Positions 33,830-43,122 of a stretch of DNA of 64,000 nt are shown here, one piece after another. How positions within the stretch are numbered: position 1 is the stretch's first letter; each line of letters starts with the position of its first letter. The stretch is from Aerobium sp039839275. Lineage in GTDB: Bacteria; Pseudomonadota; Alphaproteobacteria; Rhizobiales; Rhizobiaceae. The position numbers were made by a program, and so were the translations under genes. The notes below the pieces were generated by a model that was not told where the DNA came from, ran no database searches, and was given only the letters and a program-made list of their open reading frames with translations. The stretch lies in the NCBI RefSeq assembly GCF_039839275.1, contig NZ_JBDOQP010000001.1, positions 434,001-498,000 on the forward strand, written 5' to 3'.

Positions 33830-34975
33830 ATGACCAGTACCGCCGATCCCGCGGCCCGCTATTTCGATGCGATCACCTCCGCCTTGAATGGCCTCGACAT
33901 CTTCATGCGCGACGAGCGATCGCCGCTCTACCGGCATGACCTGGTGGCGAAAGTCCTGTCGGAATATGTGGTGAGGCTGGAAAACTCCTTTGCCTGCTGG
34001 CGGAACCGCCTCGGTTTCATGGACAGCTTCCGCATTTCGCGGGCGGAGAGCGGGTTTCCGGTTTTCCAGAACGTGCTCGAGCTGGAGAACGATAAGCGCC
34101 ACGCCGACAAGCGGCTTTCCGCTATCCCGGAGCCTGCGGACCTTCGCGCCGAGATGGCAGACTTCATCCTGCGCCAGCGGGCCATGCCGGATGCGCTTCG
34201 CAAGTCGATGGCGGAGCGCCTCTATCTGGAGGAGGTGGCCGCCGGGCTGGTTTTCGCTCCGTTCGTGCTTCCCAAGACGATACGGGTCGCGGTCAATCCC
34301 AAGACGAAGAGGCCTCTCTACGTCGTGCACTGGGGCGCCTTCGACGGATCGGCCAACCTGCCGATCGTCTACATGGCGACGGTGGAGGATTCCTCCGACA
34401 GCATGGTCAATGCACTGGTCACGAAGGACGGCAAGCTCGACGCCACCGTGGATATACCGCTGCCGGTGGAGGGCTTGCTCAATCCTGACCTCGCGCATCG
34501 GTTCGACGATTTCGCTGAAAAGAATTCCGTCTATTCGCTTTCGCCTGCCACGATCGCCGGCAATCTCGACAAGGATTTCGACACGCTGCATCCCAAGCAA
34601 CTCCGGCGCATCGTGCTCGGGCCGTTCTATTCGACCGGAATAACCGAGCACAATTCGACGGTCGCGGACGTGCTCTCACGGGTGCGAAGAGCGGAGAATG
34701 CCTGGCTGCTGACCTGGACCGTGCAGGAGGTCTATTCGAAGGCGGAGCAGCCCGCCAAACGCGGCCTCTTCTCGAGCCAGCCGGCGCGCGAGGAGTTCCA
34801 CATCAACACCGACGATCTCGAAGCGGCCCGCACGGGCGTGTCGCATTACGAAAAGCATGCCCTCATCCCGCACGAGGCCTACCAGGTGCTCTACGCGGCG
34901 GGCGAGGCGCAGAAGATCTTTTCCGGCTACCAGGTGCACATAATCTCCAATGGGCAAGTGATCAGCGATGTGTGA
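33830..34975 (+). CDS. hypothetical protein, second gene of the AAA/DUF2333 operon
   Basis: A 381-residue soluble protein of mixed helix and strand. An N-terminal helical part (1-130, including RLENSFACWRNRLGFMD) precedes a beta-richer domain (about 135-250, with FAPFVLPKTIRVAVNPKTK and LYVVHWGAFDGSANLP). It ends in IHIISNGQVISDV-like strands (from YQVHIISN). There are no catalytic motifs that I can name, no signal peptide and no membrane helix. Spacing to its neighbours (18 bases before, 12 after) places it firmly in the operon. No homologous family recognised. Confidence 0.75.
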   Translation: MTSTADPAARYFDAITSALNGLDIFMRDERSPLYRHDLVAKVLSEYVVRLENSFACWRNRLGFMDSFRISRAESGFPVFQNVLELENDKRHADKRLSAIPEPADLRAEMADFILRQRAMPDALRKSMAERLYLEEVAAGLVFAPFVLPKTIRVAVNPKTKRPLYVVHWGAFDGSANLPIVYMATVEDSSDSMVNALVTKDGKLDATVDIPLPVEGLLNPDLAHRFDDFAEKNSVYSLSPATIAGNLDKDFDTLHPKQLRRIVLGPFYSTGITEHNSTVADVLSRVRRAENAWLLTWTVQEVYSKAEQPAKRGLFSSQPAREEFHINTDDLEAARTGVSHYEKHALIPHEAYQVLYAAGEAQKIFSGYQVHIISNGQVISDV

Positions 34976-34987
34976 GGAGGGACGCGC

Positions 34988-36898
34988 ATGGACACCGGCC
35001 TGACGGCAATCTCGGAAACGGATATCGAAAAGCATCGTGCCATGGCACAAAGCTTCATCACGCGGGTGGTGGTGCTCGAGGATTCGTCAGGCCGGTCGCA
35101 GACCGGGCTGGCCGGCACCGGACGGCGTTTCGTCTCCACGGTTTCGACGGGATCGGTGCGCAAAACGCGCGAGGTGGAACTGGCGAAGACCGTGCAGGCG
35201 GTCCGCCCCGACGACCAGCTCCTGTCGATCCCGCAGCATACGCTGCTCTATCGCGCTCGGCGTGGACTGGCAGTCGCGATGGCCGTTGGCGACGTGTTCG
35301 CCAAATCGACCGCGCTGGAAGATTTGCAAGCGAAGAATGCGCGGGCGCCGCTGGAGGGAGACGATGTCGCCGCCTACAAGCGGTTGCTTTCCGCAGCAAG
35401 CTACGTCGTGGCTTTCACCTTCGCATCCTACCTGCTGCAGACCATCGACAGCGACGCGGACGCGCCCGGTGACGTGGCGGAGCCGGATTGCGTTTTCGAC
35501 ACCCAGCAGGATGCGCTGAAGGCGCTGGTCGCCGGGCTCGACGCCAGCTTGCAGGGAGCCAAGGACGAGCTCGACCTGCCGTCTCGCACCCGCGCTTTTG
35601 CGACGGCCGCGATCGAGGGACTGCTATCGCGCAAGGGGCGCTTCGACGCGCTGGGTGCGTTCGAGGACGCGCATATCCGTATCGAGAAGGACGATTTCAC
35701 GATCGACGGCTTCGACGTCGCGCCGGGGCGCAAGTCGAAACCACTCGTGATGACGTTCAAGAAGCCGGACGAGGTGGTCGGAAACCATATCGCCAAGTAC
35801 CAGTCACTGAAGCTGGCCAAGATGCTGATGGCCTACGATTTCGACCGGCAGCTCAATCCGTTCGTGGAACTCGGCGGCTTCCTGTTCACCTTCATCGGAG
35901 ATGGTGCGCCGGGCACGGGCAAGACGACGCTGATCCAGATGATCGCCGGCATCGTCAACGAGTATGCGCAGGTCGCGGGCGTGCCGTTCCACTACGAGAA
36001 TTTCGGCGTCGACCAGATTTCGTCCTATCAGGGCAAGTCGGGGCAGAACTGCCGGCAATTCATCAACAATGTGCTCAACCCGCGGGCCATCGGCTTCGGC
36101 ACTGTCGACGACATCGACCAGGTGGCCGCCAAGCGTTCCGACGACCGCGCGTCGGCAGGCCAGCAGGAAATCACCGGCGTTCTGATGGATGCCTTCGCAG
36201 GGGCGGGCACCGTCGTCCGCGGGAACTGTTCGTTCGGGATGTTCTCCAACTATCCCGAAAACGTCGACGATGCGCTGCGGCAGCGCGCCGGCGCACGCTG
36301 GCTCGTCGACGGACCGCAGACACGCGACGACTATGTGGACATCTTCGTGCTGCTTGCGGGCAAGAACCACGAGATTCCGCTCGGCGACCATACGCTCTAT
36401 GCCGCGCAGGAGATCAAGCGCGCCATCCAGAACGCCTACGACGAGCATTCAAGGCCCCAGGAAGAGGGGTTGAAGCGCGTCTACGACCGCTTCATGGACG
36501 AGCGCGGCGAGCCGAAGACGCTGGCAGACGTCGGTAACTATCTCCATCGCATTAAGGAAGCCGAGCCGCGCTTCACCGGCCGCGCCATCAAGAACGTCAC
36601 CGATGCCATCAAGATGCGGGCGATGGACATCGAACTGCCGGATGCATGGTTCGAAACGCCCGAGGCGTTCATGGGCAAGGGCTACGACGAGAAGAAAGCG
36701 ATGATTTCCGAACTGCGCCGACCGTTCACGATGGACATGGTCATGCAGGAGATCAACCGCTACGCCGACTCCGAATTCCGCTACTCCGACAAGTCAGACG
36801 ATGTCGCGGTCGAGAAGATGATCCGCGATGCGAAGCTGCGGGAGCGGACGATCGCCGAAATCGAGGCGCTGAAGGCGAAGGGCTTGTGGAATGGCTGA
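34988..36898 (+). CDS. AAA-type ATPase, core gene of the AAA/DUF2333 operon
   Basis: A 636-residue protein. Residues 1-280 form a non-ATPase N-terminal region; the AAA module follows. Walker A is GAPGTGKTTLIQ near 306-317, a Walker-B-like acidic stretch GFGTVDDIDQVA near 370, the sensor-1 position falls around FSNYPENVDD, and an arginine-finger-like RQRAGARW follows near 435. The C-terminal 150 residues are helical (a lid-like domain). A very good ribosome site, GAGGAGGG, lies before the ATG. The DDID motif differs from the usual hhhhDE. It likely remodels or loads a partner made in the same operon; substrate and process are unknown. Confidence 0.85.
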   Translation: MDTGLTAISETDIEKHRAMAQSFITRVVVLEDSSGRSQTGLAGTGRRFVSTVSTGSVRKTREVELAKTVQAVRPDDQLLSIPQHTLLYRARRGLAVAMAVGDVFAKSTALEDLQAKNARAPLEGDDVAAYKRLLSAASYVVAFTFASYLLQTIDSDADAPGDVAEPDCVFDTQQDALKALVAGLDASLQGAKDELDLPSRTRAFATAAIEGLLSRKGRFDALGAFEDAHIRIEKDDFTIDGFDVAPGRKSKPLVMTFKKPDEVVGNHIAKYQSLKLAKMLMAYDFDRQLNPFVELGGFLFTFIGDGAPGTGKTTLIQMIAGIVNEYAQVAGVPFHYENFGVDQISSYQGKSGQNCRQFINNVLNPRAIGFGTVDDIDQVAAKRSDDRASAGQQEITGVLMDAFAGAGTVVRGNCSFGMFSNYPENVDDALRQRAGARWLVDGPQTRDDYVDIFVLLAGKNHEIPLGDHTLYAAQEIKRAIQNAYDEHSRPQEEGLKRVYDRFMDERGEPKTLADVGNYLHRIKEAEPRFTGRAIKNVTDAIKMRAMDIELPDAWFETPEAFMGKGYDEKKAMISELRRPFTMDMVMQEINRYADSEFRYSDKSDDVAVEKMIRDAKLRERTIAEIEALKAKGLWNG

Positions 36899-36917
36899 GC
36901 CTTTCCTTCTTCCCGTG

Positions 36918-36935
36918 CTCCCCGTGAACGGGGAG
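36918..36935. repeat. short palindrome CTCCCCG-TGAA-CGGGGAG in the operon gap
   Basis: A perfect 7-bp stem with a 4-base loop sits between the ATPase gene and the next gene. It is the only sizeable gap of the operon (45 bases). The form resembles the abundant short intergenic palindromes of rhizobia. As RNA it could stabilise the upstream message or damp downstream expression. Its GGGGAG half also lies just before the GTG start at 36944. Confidence 0.6.
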
Positions 36936-36943
36936 AAGGGACT

Positions 36944-38230
36944 GTGAATCTCCTGCGCGACAGCGAGCTCATTTACGGCAGGCTTCTTGCCATCGAAGAG
37001 CCACACCTTATCGAGCGCTACAACAAGGCGCTGCAGGCGTTCGGGCTGAAGCCCACGACGCGGGAGCGCATCGAGATCGACCGTACCGGGTTTTCGCCGC
37101 AGGTGGCCGAAGACCTCGACGACCCGCACTACCTCGATCCCAATCAGATCAACCGCCGATTCATCATCCTGACGCCGCAGCAGATCGACCTGCCGGTGGT
37201 GCACACAGCGTTCTCCAACACCTCGCAACTGCTCTACGAGTTCATGACGGCCAATGCGCGCGTCATCAACGCGCTGACGATCAAGGACGTGATCTATGGA
37301 GAGATCGAGGACACGGTCAATAAGGTTGAAGACATCGAGGACCTGCTGTCGATCAACCAGGTCGAGTTCAAGGTGCTGTCCGCGGAGGACGTCACGGGCA
37401 AGGCGACCGAACTCGCGACGCTTGTCGACCGGCTGAAACAGGAACCCGATTTCTGGCGAGACACCAGCGCGCTGGAACACATGGTCGATCTCGCCAAGGT
37501 CACCGGCGACATCCGCCAGAACGCGCTCGTGCCGGACCAGGTGATCTTCAGGCACAACGCCTACTGGACCAGCCTTTTCGGCGGGCTCTACGTCTTCGTC
37601 GATCCTGGAATGACCACCGTCATCAGCGATCCTTCAGCGCCGGGATTCCGGCGGTCGCGGCCATGGCAGGTGAGCTACCTGTCCCTGCACGACGTCGAGC
37701 GGGTGTTCGACTTCCTGATGGAGACCGGTCGCATCGAATTGCCGCGCGCCTCGTGGATCGACAATTCCGGCTATCTCGAGCACCGTGCGGAAATGGCGGT
37801 GCGCATGCTTATCCACCAGGCCGAGCCAACGCGGAAACTCGGTGAACTGGACAAGGTCTGGCTCCAGACATGGATTCACAGCCATGCCGACATGATCAAT
37901 CGCGACGGCACGTTCCCCTTCCTCAACGGTGCCAAGCGAGAGCTCGCGCAGCTTGGCCAGATCAAGATGGAGGACGTGCGTCCAGACCGCCGCTTCCTGC
38001 TGGTGCGGGCCAAGCCGGGCCACCCTGACGCGTGGCTGACGAACCGGCTTATCTCGGACTTCGTTCCGTTCGACTTCATTTCGCGCTACGTGTTCAACAA
38101 GCAGGGATTCTATCGCGACTACGAGGGTTTCAACGAGGTCTGGCGGCATCACGTTGTGGAGACGCTCAAGGATGCGTATCTAAAAGACAAGGCCGGGCTG
38201 CGCGCGCGGCTTTATGGCCTGCACGACTGA
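36944..38230 (+). CDS. hypothetical protein (DUF6638-like), fourth gene of the AAA/DUF2333 operon
   Basis: A 428-residue soluble protein starting at GTG 36944 (GGAGAAGGG upstream). Notable segments are RRFIILTPQQIDLPVVHTAFSN near residue 70, KVEDIEDLLSINQVEF near 127, and a C-terminal domain with FLLVRAKPGHPDAWLTNRLI and DFISRYVFNKQGFY. The gene name DUF6638 is from memory of rhizobial annotation and is tentative. No catalytic signature, signal peptide or membrane helix is visible. It ends 9 bases before the DUF2333 gene, so the two are co-translated in step. Confidence 0.72.
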   Translation: MNLLRDSELIYGRLLAIEEPHLIERYNKALQAFGLKPTTRERIEIDRTGFSPQVAEDLDDPHYLDPNQINRRFIILTPQQIDLPVVHTAFSNTSQLLYEFMTANARVINALTIKDVIYGEIEDTVNKVEDIEDLLSINQVEFKVLSAEDVTGKATELATLVDRLKQEPDFWRDTSALEHMVDLAKVTGDIRQNALVPDQVIFRHNAYWTSLFGGLYVFVDPGMTTVISDPSAPGFRRSRPWQVSYLSLHDVERVFDFLMETGRIELPRASWIDNSGYLEHRAEMAVRMLIHQAEPTRKLGELDKVWLQTWIHSHADMINRDGTFPFLNGAKRELAQLGQIKMEDVRPDRRFLLVRAKPGHPDAWLTNRLISDFVPFDFISRYVFNKQGFYRDYEGFNEVWRHHVVETLKDAYLKDKAGLRARLYGLHD

Positions 38231-38239
38231 GGGTGAGAC

Positions 38240-39364
38240 ATGCTTGATCCGATCGTCAATTTCTTCACCCGCGTGTTTCAGGCGCTTGGCCGCGGCATCG
38301 GCGTTTTGGTCGGGCTTCTGCTGTGGCCGTTTCTGTGGGCTGGCCGCTGGTACACGCAGCGCGGTTGGATCCTGCGCGGCGCGATCGGCCTCGTCCTGCT
38401 CGGTATTGTCGTGCTTTACGGCTATTTCTTCTATGTCACGCAGTTCTGGACCAATTTCGACCCGGACTATCCATCGGCGATCGTCGATACGAGCGAGCCG
38501 GTAGCCGCCGGCGAGGAGGTCTCGGGAGCCGCGTCCGGGCAGACCGCCGCAAGCCAGACCTGCAAGCCATCCGCCATCGTTGCCGTTTCGGCCGCCCTCA
38601 TCGACTTCAACGTGAACCAGAACGCGTGGATATCCTCCATGCTGGCGTCGAAGATGGGGCTCTTCGGTATCGACTGGCGCAGCACGCCGTTCTTCGACAA
38701 CAAGGCCGCTTTCCAACTCGGTATCCACCAGGTGCTGCGACGCACGACGACGGAAATGGTGGACACGCTTGGTCGCGTGCGGGGAACCTCACAGATCGAC
38801 CAGAACCTGCAGGACGCGCGCACCGCGATGGCGTGGAGCGAGACCGCCTGGTATATCGGCTGGCGCGGGCCGACGCGCCCGTCGCCGAGCGTCTTCCGCG
38901 AAGGCCGGGAAAAGCTGCTCGCGTTCAATGCGAGCCTGCAGAATTGCCAGGCGACATTCGATGCGCGCGCGGACAACCTGCTGTTGTTCCTCGACCGGAT
39001 TGCAGGCGATATCGGTTCCACCTCGGACATTCTCGGGCAGCGGATCGAGGCGTCCGATGCAGGGTGGTTTGACCTGCGGGCCGACGACCGCTTCTGGTTC
39101 GCCTACGGCCAGCTTTACGCGTACCATGGCATCGTTGCAGCCGCGCGCTCGGACTTTGCCTCAGTGGTCGCGGAACGCAATCTGACGACATTGTGGACAC
39201 GCATGGAGGCGCAGTTGCGGAGGGCGCTCGAAGTCCAGCCTTGGATCATCTCCAATGGCAATGAGTCCAGCGCCTTTTTCCCGTCACACCTGGGCACGAT
39301 GGGCTTCAATCTCCTGCAGGTGCGTTCGAACCTCGTCGAACTGAGGCAGATTCTCGATCGGTAA
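38240..39364 (+). CDS. DUF2333 family membrane-anchored protein
   Basis: A 374-residue DUF2333 protein. An amphipathic/hydrophobic N-terminal stretch (about 16-35) and one clear transmembrane helix (about 44-66, LRGAIGLVLLGIVVLYGYFFYV) are followed by a soluble domain predicted to lie in the periplasm (from WTNFDPDYP on). Conserved-looking parts are VSAALIDFNVNQNAWISSML, then DWRSTPFFDNKAAFQLG and a C-terminal AWFDLRADDRFWFAYGQLY-like region. The role of DUF2333 is not known. As the only membrane protein of the operon it could anchor the ATPase complex to the inner membrane or carry its signal outward. Confidence 0.82.
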   Translation: MLDPIVNFFTRVFQALGRGIGVLVGLLLWPFLWAGRWYTQRGWILRGAIGLVLLGIVVLYGYFFYVTQFWTNFDPDYPSAIVDTSEPVAAGEEVSGAASGQTAASQTCKPSAIVAVSAALIDFNVNQNAWISSMLASKMGLFGIDWRSTPFFDNKAAFQLGIHQVLRRTTTEMVDTLGRVRGTSQIDQNLQDARTAMAWSETAWYIGWRGPTRPSPSVFREGREKLLAFNASLQNCQATFDARADNLLLFLDRIAGDIGSTSDILGQRIEASDAGWFDLRADDRFWFAYGQLYAYHGIVAAARSDFASVVAERNLTTLWTRMEAQLRRALEVQPWIISNGNESSAFFPSHLGTMGFNLLQVRSNLVELRQILDR

Positions 39365-39661
39365 TCGTGGAAGGGAATTGGGTGGCAGACTGACGAAGCG
39401 ATCGCTTGGCAGCGCTGTCGTAAGTCGCTTAGCTTGACGGTCCGATCCCCCCCACGCCCCACGCCCCACTCCCCAACACTTGGCACGACATCTCGGATTG
39501 TATACAGTCTGTCGACATGACGCGTGGAGGACCGTGTCGCATTCTGCCTATTGCGCGGCATTTTTGGGATGGCGCGGAAGGGATGGAACGGTCTTTGATG
39601 CGCCCAACTTCGGCGCGGGCAACGCGTCGATCAACGATCCAGACCCCGGGGGGAGCTATTG
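39365..39661. other. intergenic stretch upstream of fhs
   Basis: About 297 bases with no gene. It holds short C-rich tandem units (CACGCCCC-like, 39448-39475) and a GTATAC-centred motif near 39499 that resembles GntR-type half-sites, possibly part of the fhs promoter. A GGGGGGAG 6 bases before the fhs ATG is the ribosome site. Confidence 0.4.
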
Positions 39662-41341
39662 ATGGCCGATTTCAAGACAGATATCGAGATTGCGCGCGCC
39701 GCAACGAAGAAACCGATCATGGAGATCGGCGAGAAGCTCGGTATACCGTCGGAGCACTTGCTGCCTTACGGACACGACAAGGCAAAGGTCTCTGCTGAAT
39801 ACATCAAGCAGGTTCAGGGCAACGCGGATGGCAGGCTCATCCTCGTCACGGCGATCAATCCGACGCCGGCGGGCGAGGGCAAGACGACGACCACTGTGGG
39901 GCTCGGCGACGGCCTCAACCGCATCGGCAAGAAGGCCGTCGTTTGCATCCGCGAAGCATCCCTCGGACCGAATTTTGGCATCAAGGGTGGCGCAGCCGGC
40001 GGCGGCTATGCCCAGGTAGTGCCGATGGAGGACATGAACCTCCATTTCACCGGCGACTTCCACGCCATCACCACCGCACACAACCTGCTGTCCGCCCTGA
40101 TCGACAATCACATCTACTGGGGCAACGAGCTCGGCATCGACATCCGCCGCGTCGCGTGGCGGCGCGTCATGGACATGAACGACCGCGCGCTGCGCGGCAT
40201 CGTCTCGTCGCTCGGCGGTGTGGCGAACGGCTTTCCGCGCGAGACAGGCTTCGACATCACCGTCGCCTCTGAAGTCATGGCGATCCTGTGCCTTTCGACC
40301 GACCTGAAAGACCTCGAGCGCCGGCTCGGCGACATCATCGTCGCCTACCGCCGCGACAAGAGCCCGGTCTTCGCCCGCGACCTCAAGGCCGACGGTGCGA
40401 TGGCGGTGCTGCTGAAGGACGCCGTTCAGCCGAACCTCGTGCAGACGCTGGAGAACAACCCCGCCTTCGTCCATGGCGGTCCCTTCGCCAACATCGCGCA
40501 TGGCTGCAATTCGGTCGTTGCCACGACGACTGCCTTGAAGATCGCCGACTACGTGGTCACCGAGGCAGGTTTTGGCGCGGACCTCGGCGCGGAGAAGTTC
40601 TTCGACATCAAGTGCCGCAAGGCCGGTCTCAAGCCCGCGGCGGCGGTGATCGTCGCCACAGTGCGGGCGCTGAAGATGAATGGCGGCGTCAAGAAGGACG
40701 AGCTGGGCGCGGAGAACGTCGCGGCGGTCAAGAAGGGATGTGCCAATCTTGGGCGCCACATCGAGAACGTCAAGCAGTTCGGCGTTCCGGCGGTCGTCGC
40801 CATCAACCACTTCCATTCCGATACCGACGCCGAGATCCAGGCGGTCAAGGACTTCGTTGCCTCGATGGGCGAGGAGGCGATCCTTTGCAAGCACTGGGCG
40901 CAGGGCTCGGCCGGGATCGAGGAACTCGCCAACAAGGTGGTTTCGCTGGCGGAAAGCGGCGCCTCGCAGTTCGCACCGCTCTATCCCGACGACATGAAGC
41001 TGTTCGACAAGATCGACACTGTGGTCAAACGCATCTATCGCGGATCGGAAGCGATTGCCGACAAGAGCGTGCGCGACCAATTGCACCAGTGGGAGGAGCA
41101 GGGCTATGGGCATCTGCCGGTGTGCATGGCGAAGACGCAATATTCCTTCTCGACTGATCCGAACCTTCGCGGCGCGCCGACCGGCCACGTGGTGCCGGTG
41201 CGCGAGGTGCGGCTTTCGGCCGGCGCCGGTTTCGTCGTTGCCATCTGCGGCGAGATCATGACGATGCCCGGACTGCCGAAGTCGCCGTCTTCCGAACGCA
41301 TCTTCCTCAACGATCAGGGCCAGATCGAAGGCCTGTTCTGA
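39662..41341 (+). CDS. fhs: formate-tetrahydrofolate ligase
   Basis: A 559-residue enzyme that makes 10-formyl-tetrahydrofolate from formate, THF and ATP. The P-loop is TPAGEGKTTTTVGLGDGL (about 64-81), followed by REASLGPNFGIKGGAAGGGYAQV-type sequence, TGDFHAI near 137 and the conserved GNELGIDIRRVAWRRVMDMN region. It is full length for the family (about 555-560). The ATG at 39662 is preferred over the adjoining TTG because GGGGGGAG precedes it. Monocistronic, ended by a strong stem-loop. In this type of organism it serves one-carbon supply and formate assimilation. Confidence 0.97.
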   Translation: MADFKTDIEIARAATKKPIMEIGEKLGIPSEHLLPYGHDKAKVSAEYIKQVQGNADGRLILVTAINPTPAGEGKTTTTVGLGDGLNRIGKKAVVCIREASLGPNFGIKGGAAGGGYAQVVPMEDMNLHFTGDFHAITTAHNLLSALIDNHIYWGNELGIDIRRVAWRRVMDMNDRALRGIVSSLGGVANGFPRETGFDITVASEVMAILCLSTDLKDLERRLGDIIVAYRRDKSPVFARDLKADGAMAVLLKDAVQPNLVQTLENNPAFVHGGPFANIAHGCNSVVATTTALKIADYVVTEAGFGADLGAEKFFDIKCRKAGLKPAAAVIVATVRALKMNGGVKKDELGAENVAAVKKGCANLGRHIENVKQFGVPAVVAINHFHSDTDAEIQAVKDFVASMGEEAILCKHWAQGSAGIEELANKVVSLAESGASQFAPLYPDDMKLFDKIDTVVKRIYRGSEAIADKSVRDQLHQWEEQGYGHLPVCMAKTQYSFSTDPNLRGAPTGHVVPVREVRLSAGAGFVVAICGEIMTMPGLPKSPSSERIFLNDQGQIEGLF

Positions 41342-41348
41342 TATGCTC

Positions 41349-41377
41349 GTCCCGGCCGGTGATGCACCGGCCGGGAC
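41349..41377. terminator. 12-bp stem-loop after fhs
   Basis: GTCCCGGCCGGT and ACCGGCCGGGAC form a perfect 12-bp stem with loop GATGC, 7 bases beyond the fhs stop. There is no T-run. It probably acts as terminator or 3' end stabiliser. A second inverted repeat (CCGTGACCG, 20-base spacer) lies at 41428-41465 before the DUF2254 gene. Confidence 0.65.
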
Positions 41378-41482
41378 ACAGCCTCGCCGCGCCCATCCGC
41401 GATACTTTCCCAGCCGTCTACGGCTTGCCGTGACCGCTTCCAACCGCCATACCAGACGGTCACGGTCGAAGCGGGAAAGTCG

Positions 41483-42751
41483 ATGATCTCCAAGTGGGCA
41501 TGGCATCTAAAGCGTCTGACGCGAAAGCTCTGGCTGCGCGCGGCGCTCATCTCGCTTCTTGCGGTCGCGGCGGCGCTGGGTTCGCTTGTGGTATCGCCGC
41601 TTCTGCCGCCGGGCCTGTCGGCCCAGATCGGCGCGGACGCCGTCGACAACATCCTCAACATCATCGCCACGAGCATGCTGACGGTGACCACGTTCTCGCT
41701 GAGCACGATGGTCGCGGCCTACGCGGCGGCGACGAGCAATGTCACGCCTCGTGCGACGAGACTGCTGATCGAGGACACGACGACGCAGAATGTGCTGGCG
41801 ACGTTCGTCGGTTCGTTCCTCTACAGCCTGGTGGCGATCATCACGCTCTCAATGGGGGCCTACGGGGAACGCGGAAGGGTCGTGCTTTTCGCGGTGACGA
41901 TCGTGGTCATCATCCTCATCGTCATGACGCTGCTGCGCTGGATCGACTATCTGTTGCGGCTGGGTCGGGTTGGGGAAACGACGCAGCAAGTCGAGAAGGC
42001 TACCACCGAGGCGATGCGCATCCGCAAGAAGACGCCGAACCTCGGCGGCGTCCCGATCGAGCAGGCCGAAAGCGGCATCCCCAGGAACGCCAGCCCGATC
42101 TTCACCGATACGATCGGCTACGTCCAACATATCGATGTCGACGCCCTCAACGATTATGCGGTTGAGGCGAAGGGTCGGATTTACCTTGCAGCATTGCCCG
42201 GCACGTTCATCGATCCGAAACGCCCGCTGGCCTGGTGCTCGGGCCTCAATGAGACGCCGGATGCCGCAACGATCATCGCGGCGTTCACGATCGGTGAAGA
42301 TCGATCCTTCGACCAGGATCCGCGCTTCGGCCTGTGCGTGATGGCGGAGATTGCGCAACGGGCGATGTCGCCGGCAGTCAACGATCCCGGTACCGCCATC
42401 GACGTCATAGGCCGTGCCGTGAGGGTGCTCTCGATCTGGGCCGAACCCGATGCGGAGGCGGAGGTGCAGTTCAACAGCATCTTCGTCCCCTCTATCGATA
42501 TCGCCGATCTGTTCGACGATGTCCTGACACCGCTGGCTCGCGACGCGGCAGGAAGCGTCGAAGTTCAGATCCGGCTGCAAAAGGCCTACTCGGCGCTGGC
42601 CAGGATCGGCGACGCCCGCTACGAAGCTGTCGCGAAGCGTCATTCGAAGGCGGCTATCGAGCGTGTGCGCGCAGCGATGACCAGTTCGCACGATGTCCAA
42701 CGTGTCGTAGATGCGGCCAAGTTCGTGGGGCGGACAACGGGCCAGAAATGA
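41483..42751 (+). CDS. DUF2254 membrane protein
   Basis: A 422-residue predicted membrane protein of the DUF2254 family. Hydrophobic helices are near residues 15-37, 60-80, 100-125 and 133-150. A soluble C-terminal region follows, with GYVQHIDVDALNDYA and the family hallmark QRAMSPAVNDPGTA near residue 293. DUF2254 proteins are widespread in bacteria with no proven function. GGGAAAG precedes the ATG. Its 3' end overlaps the convergent DUF1127 gene by about 98 bases. Confidence 0.85.
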   Translation: MISKWAWHLKRLTRKLWLRAALISLLAVAAALGSLVVSPLLPPGLSAQIGADAVDNILNIIATSMLTVTTFSLSTMVAAYAAATSNVTPRATRLLIEDTTTQNVLATFVGSFLYSLVAIITLSMGAYGERGRVVLFAVTIVVIILIVMTLLRWIDYLLRLGRVGETTQQVEKATTEAMRIRKKTPNLGGVPIEQAESGIPRNASPIFTDTIGYVQHIDVDALNDYAVEAKGRIYLAALPGTFIDPKRPLAWCSGLNETPDAATIIAAFTIGEDRSFDQDPRFGLCVMAEIAQRAMSPAVNDPGTAIDVIGRAVRVLSIWAEPDAEAEVQFNSIFVPSIDIADLFDDVLTPLARDAAGSVEVQIRLQKAYSALARIGDARYEAVAKRHSKAAIERVRAAMTSSHDVQRVVDAAKFVGRTTGQK

Positions 42752-43001
42752 CCTGCCCGGCAGCAGTACCTGAAACTGGCGAATTGCCCGCCCACGAGGC
42801 GATGCGAAACAGGTGATGCTCGCTGCGGAGCCTTTCAGCCTCGTCCCGTGTGAGGCCGGCGTCGAGCAGCAAGTGATCGTGCGGCTTGGCGAGTAGGCTC
42901 GCCAGAGCGGCACGGCGGGCAGCGCCGCGTCTCCAGCGCCGCCACGCCTCGCGCAATCCGAACAGCAGAATCCTGCCAGTGGTTTGAAGCCGATTGCTCA
43001 T
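42654..43001 (-). CDS. DUF1127-type small protein
   Basis: A 115-residue protein starting at ATG 43001 (GAGGATG upstream). The core, with LREAWRRWRRGAARRAAL near residue 17 and LLLDAGLTRDEAERL near 46, fits the Arg-rich DUF1127 domain, small RNA- or metabolism-linked proteins abundant in rhizobia. The C-terminal 45 residues beyond the domain are unusual and run antisense into the DUF2254 gene by 98 bases. It is divergent from a LysR gene. In related bacteria small DUF1127 genes are activated by LysR regulators such as VtlR/LsrB, so control by the neighbour is plausible. Confidence 0.6.
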   Translation of the reverse strand: MSNRLQTTGRILLFGLREAWRRWRRGAARRAALASLLAKPHDHLLLDAGLTRDEAERLRSEHHLFRIASWAGNSPVSGTAAGQVISGPLSAPRTWPHLRHVGHRANWSSLRAHAR

Positions 43002-43122
43002 GGCATCCTCGAACGGTTTGACGTGGCTCGAACAGTCTGATGGGTCCAATCTGGGATCGGTTTTGACATTCGACAAACGAATAGTGAGAATGGCAGGCAT
43101 TCGATCTTCTGATGGTGACCTG

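Noticed and set aside
32696..34651. A 651-codon open frame on the reverse strand through the first two genes of the AAA operon.
   Set aside because: It is antisense to two genes with better starts, ribosome sites and operon spacing, and its translation is Arg/His/Val-rich low-meaning sequence typical of shadows in GC-rich DNA.
39656..41506. A 616-codon reverse frame over fhs.
   Set aside because: fhs is unmistakable on the other strand; the reverse product has no recognisable domain.
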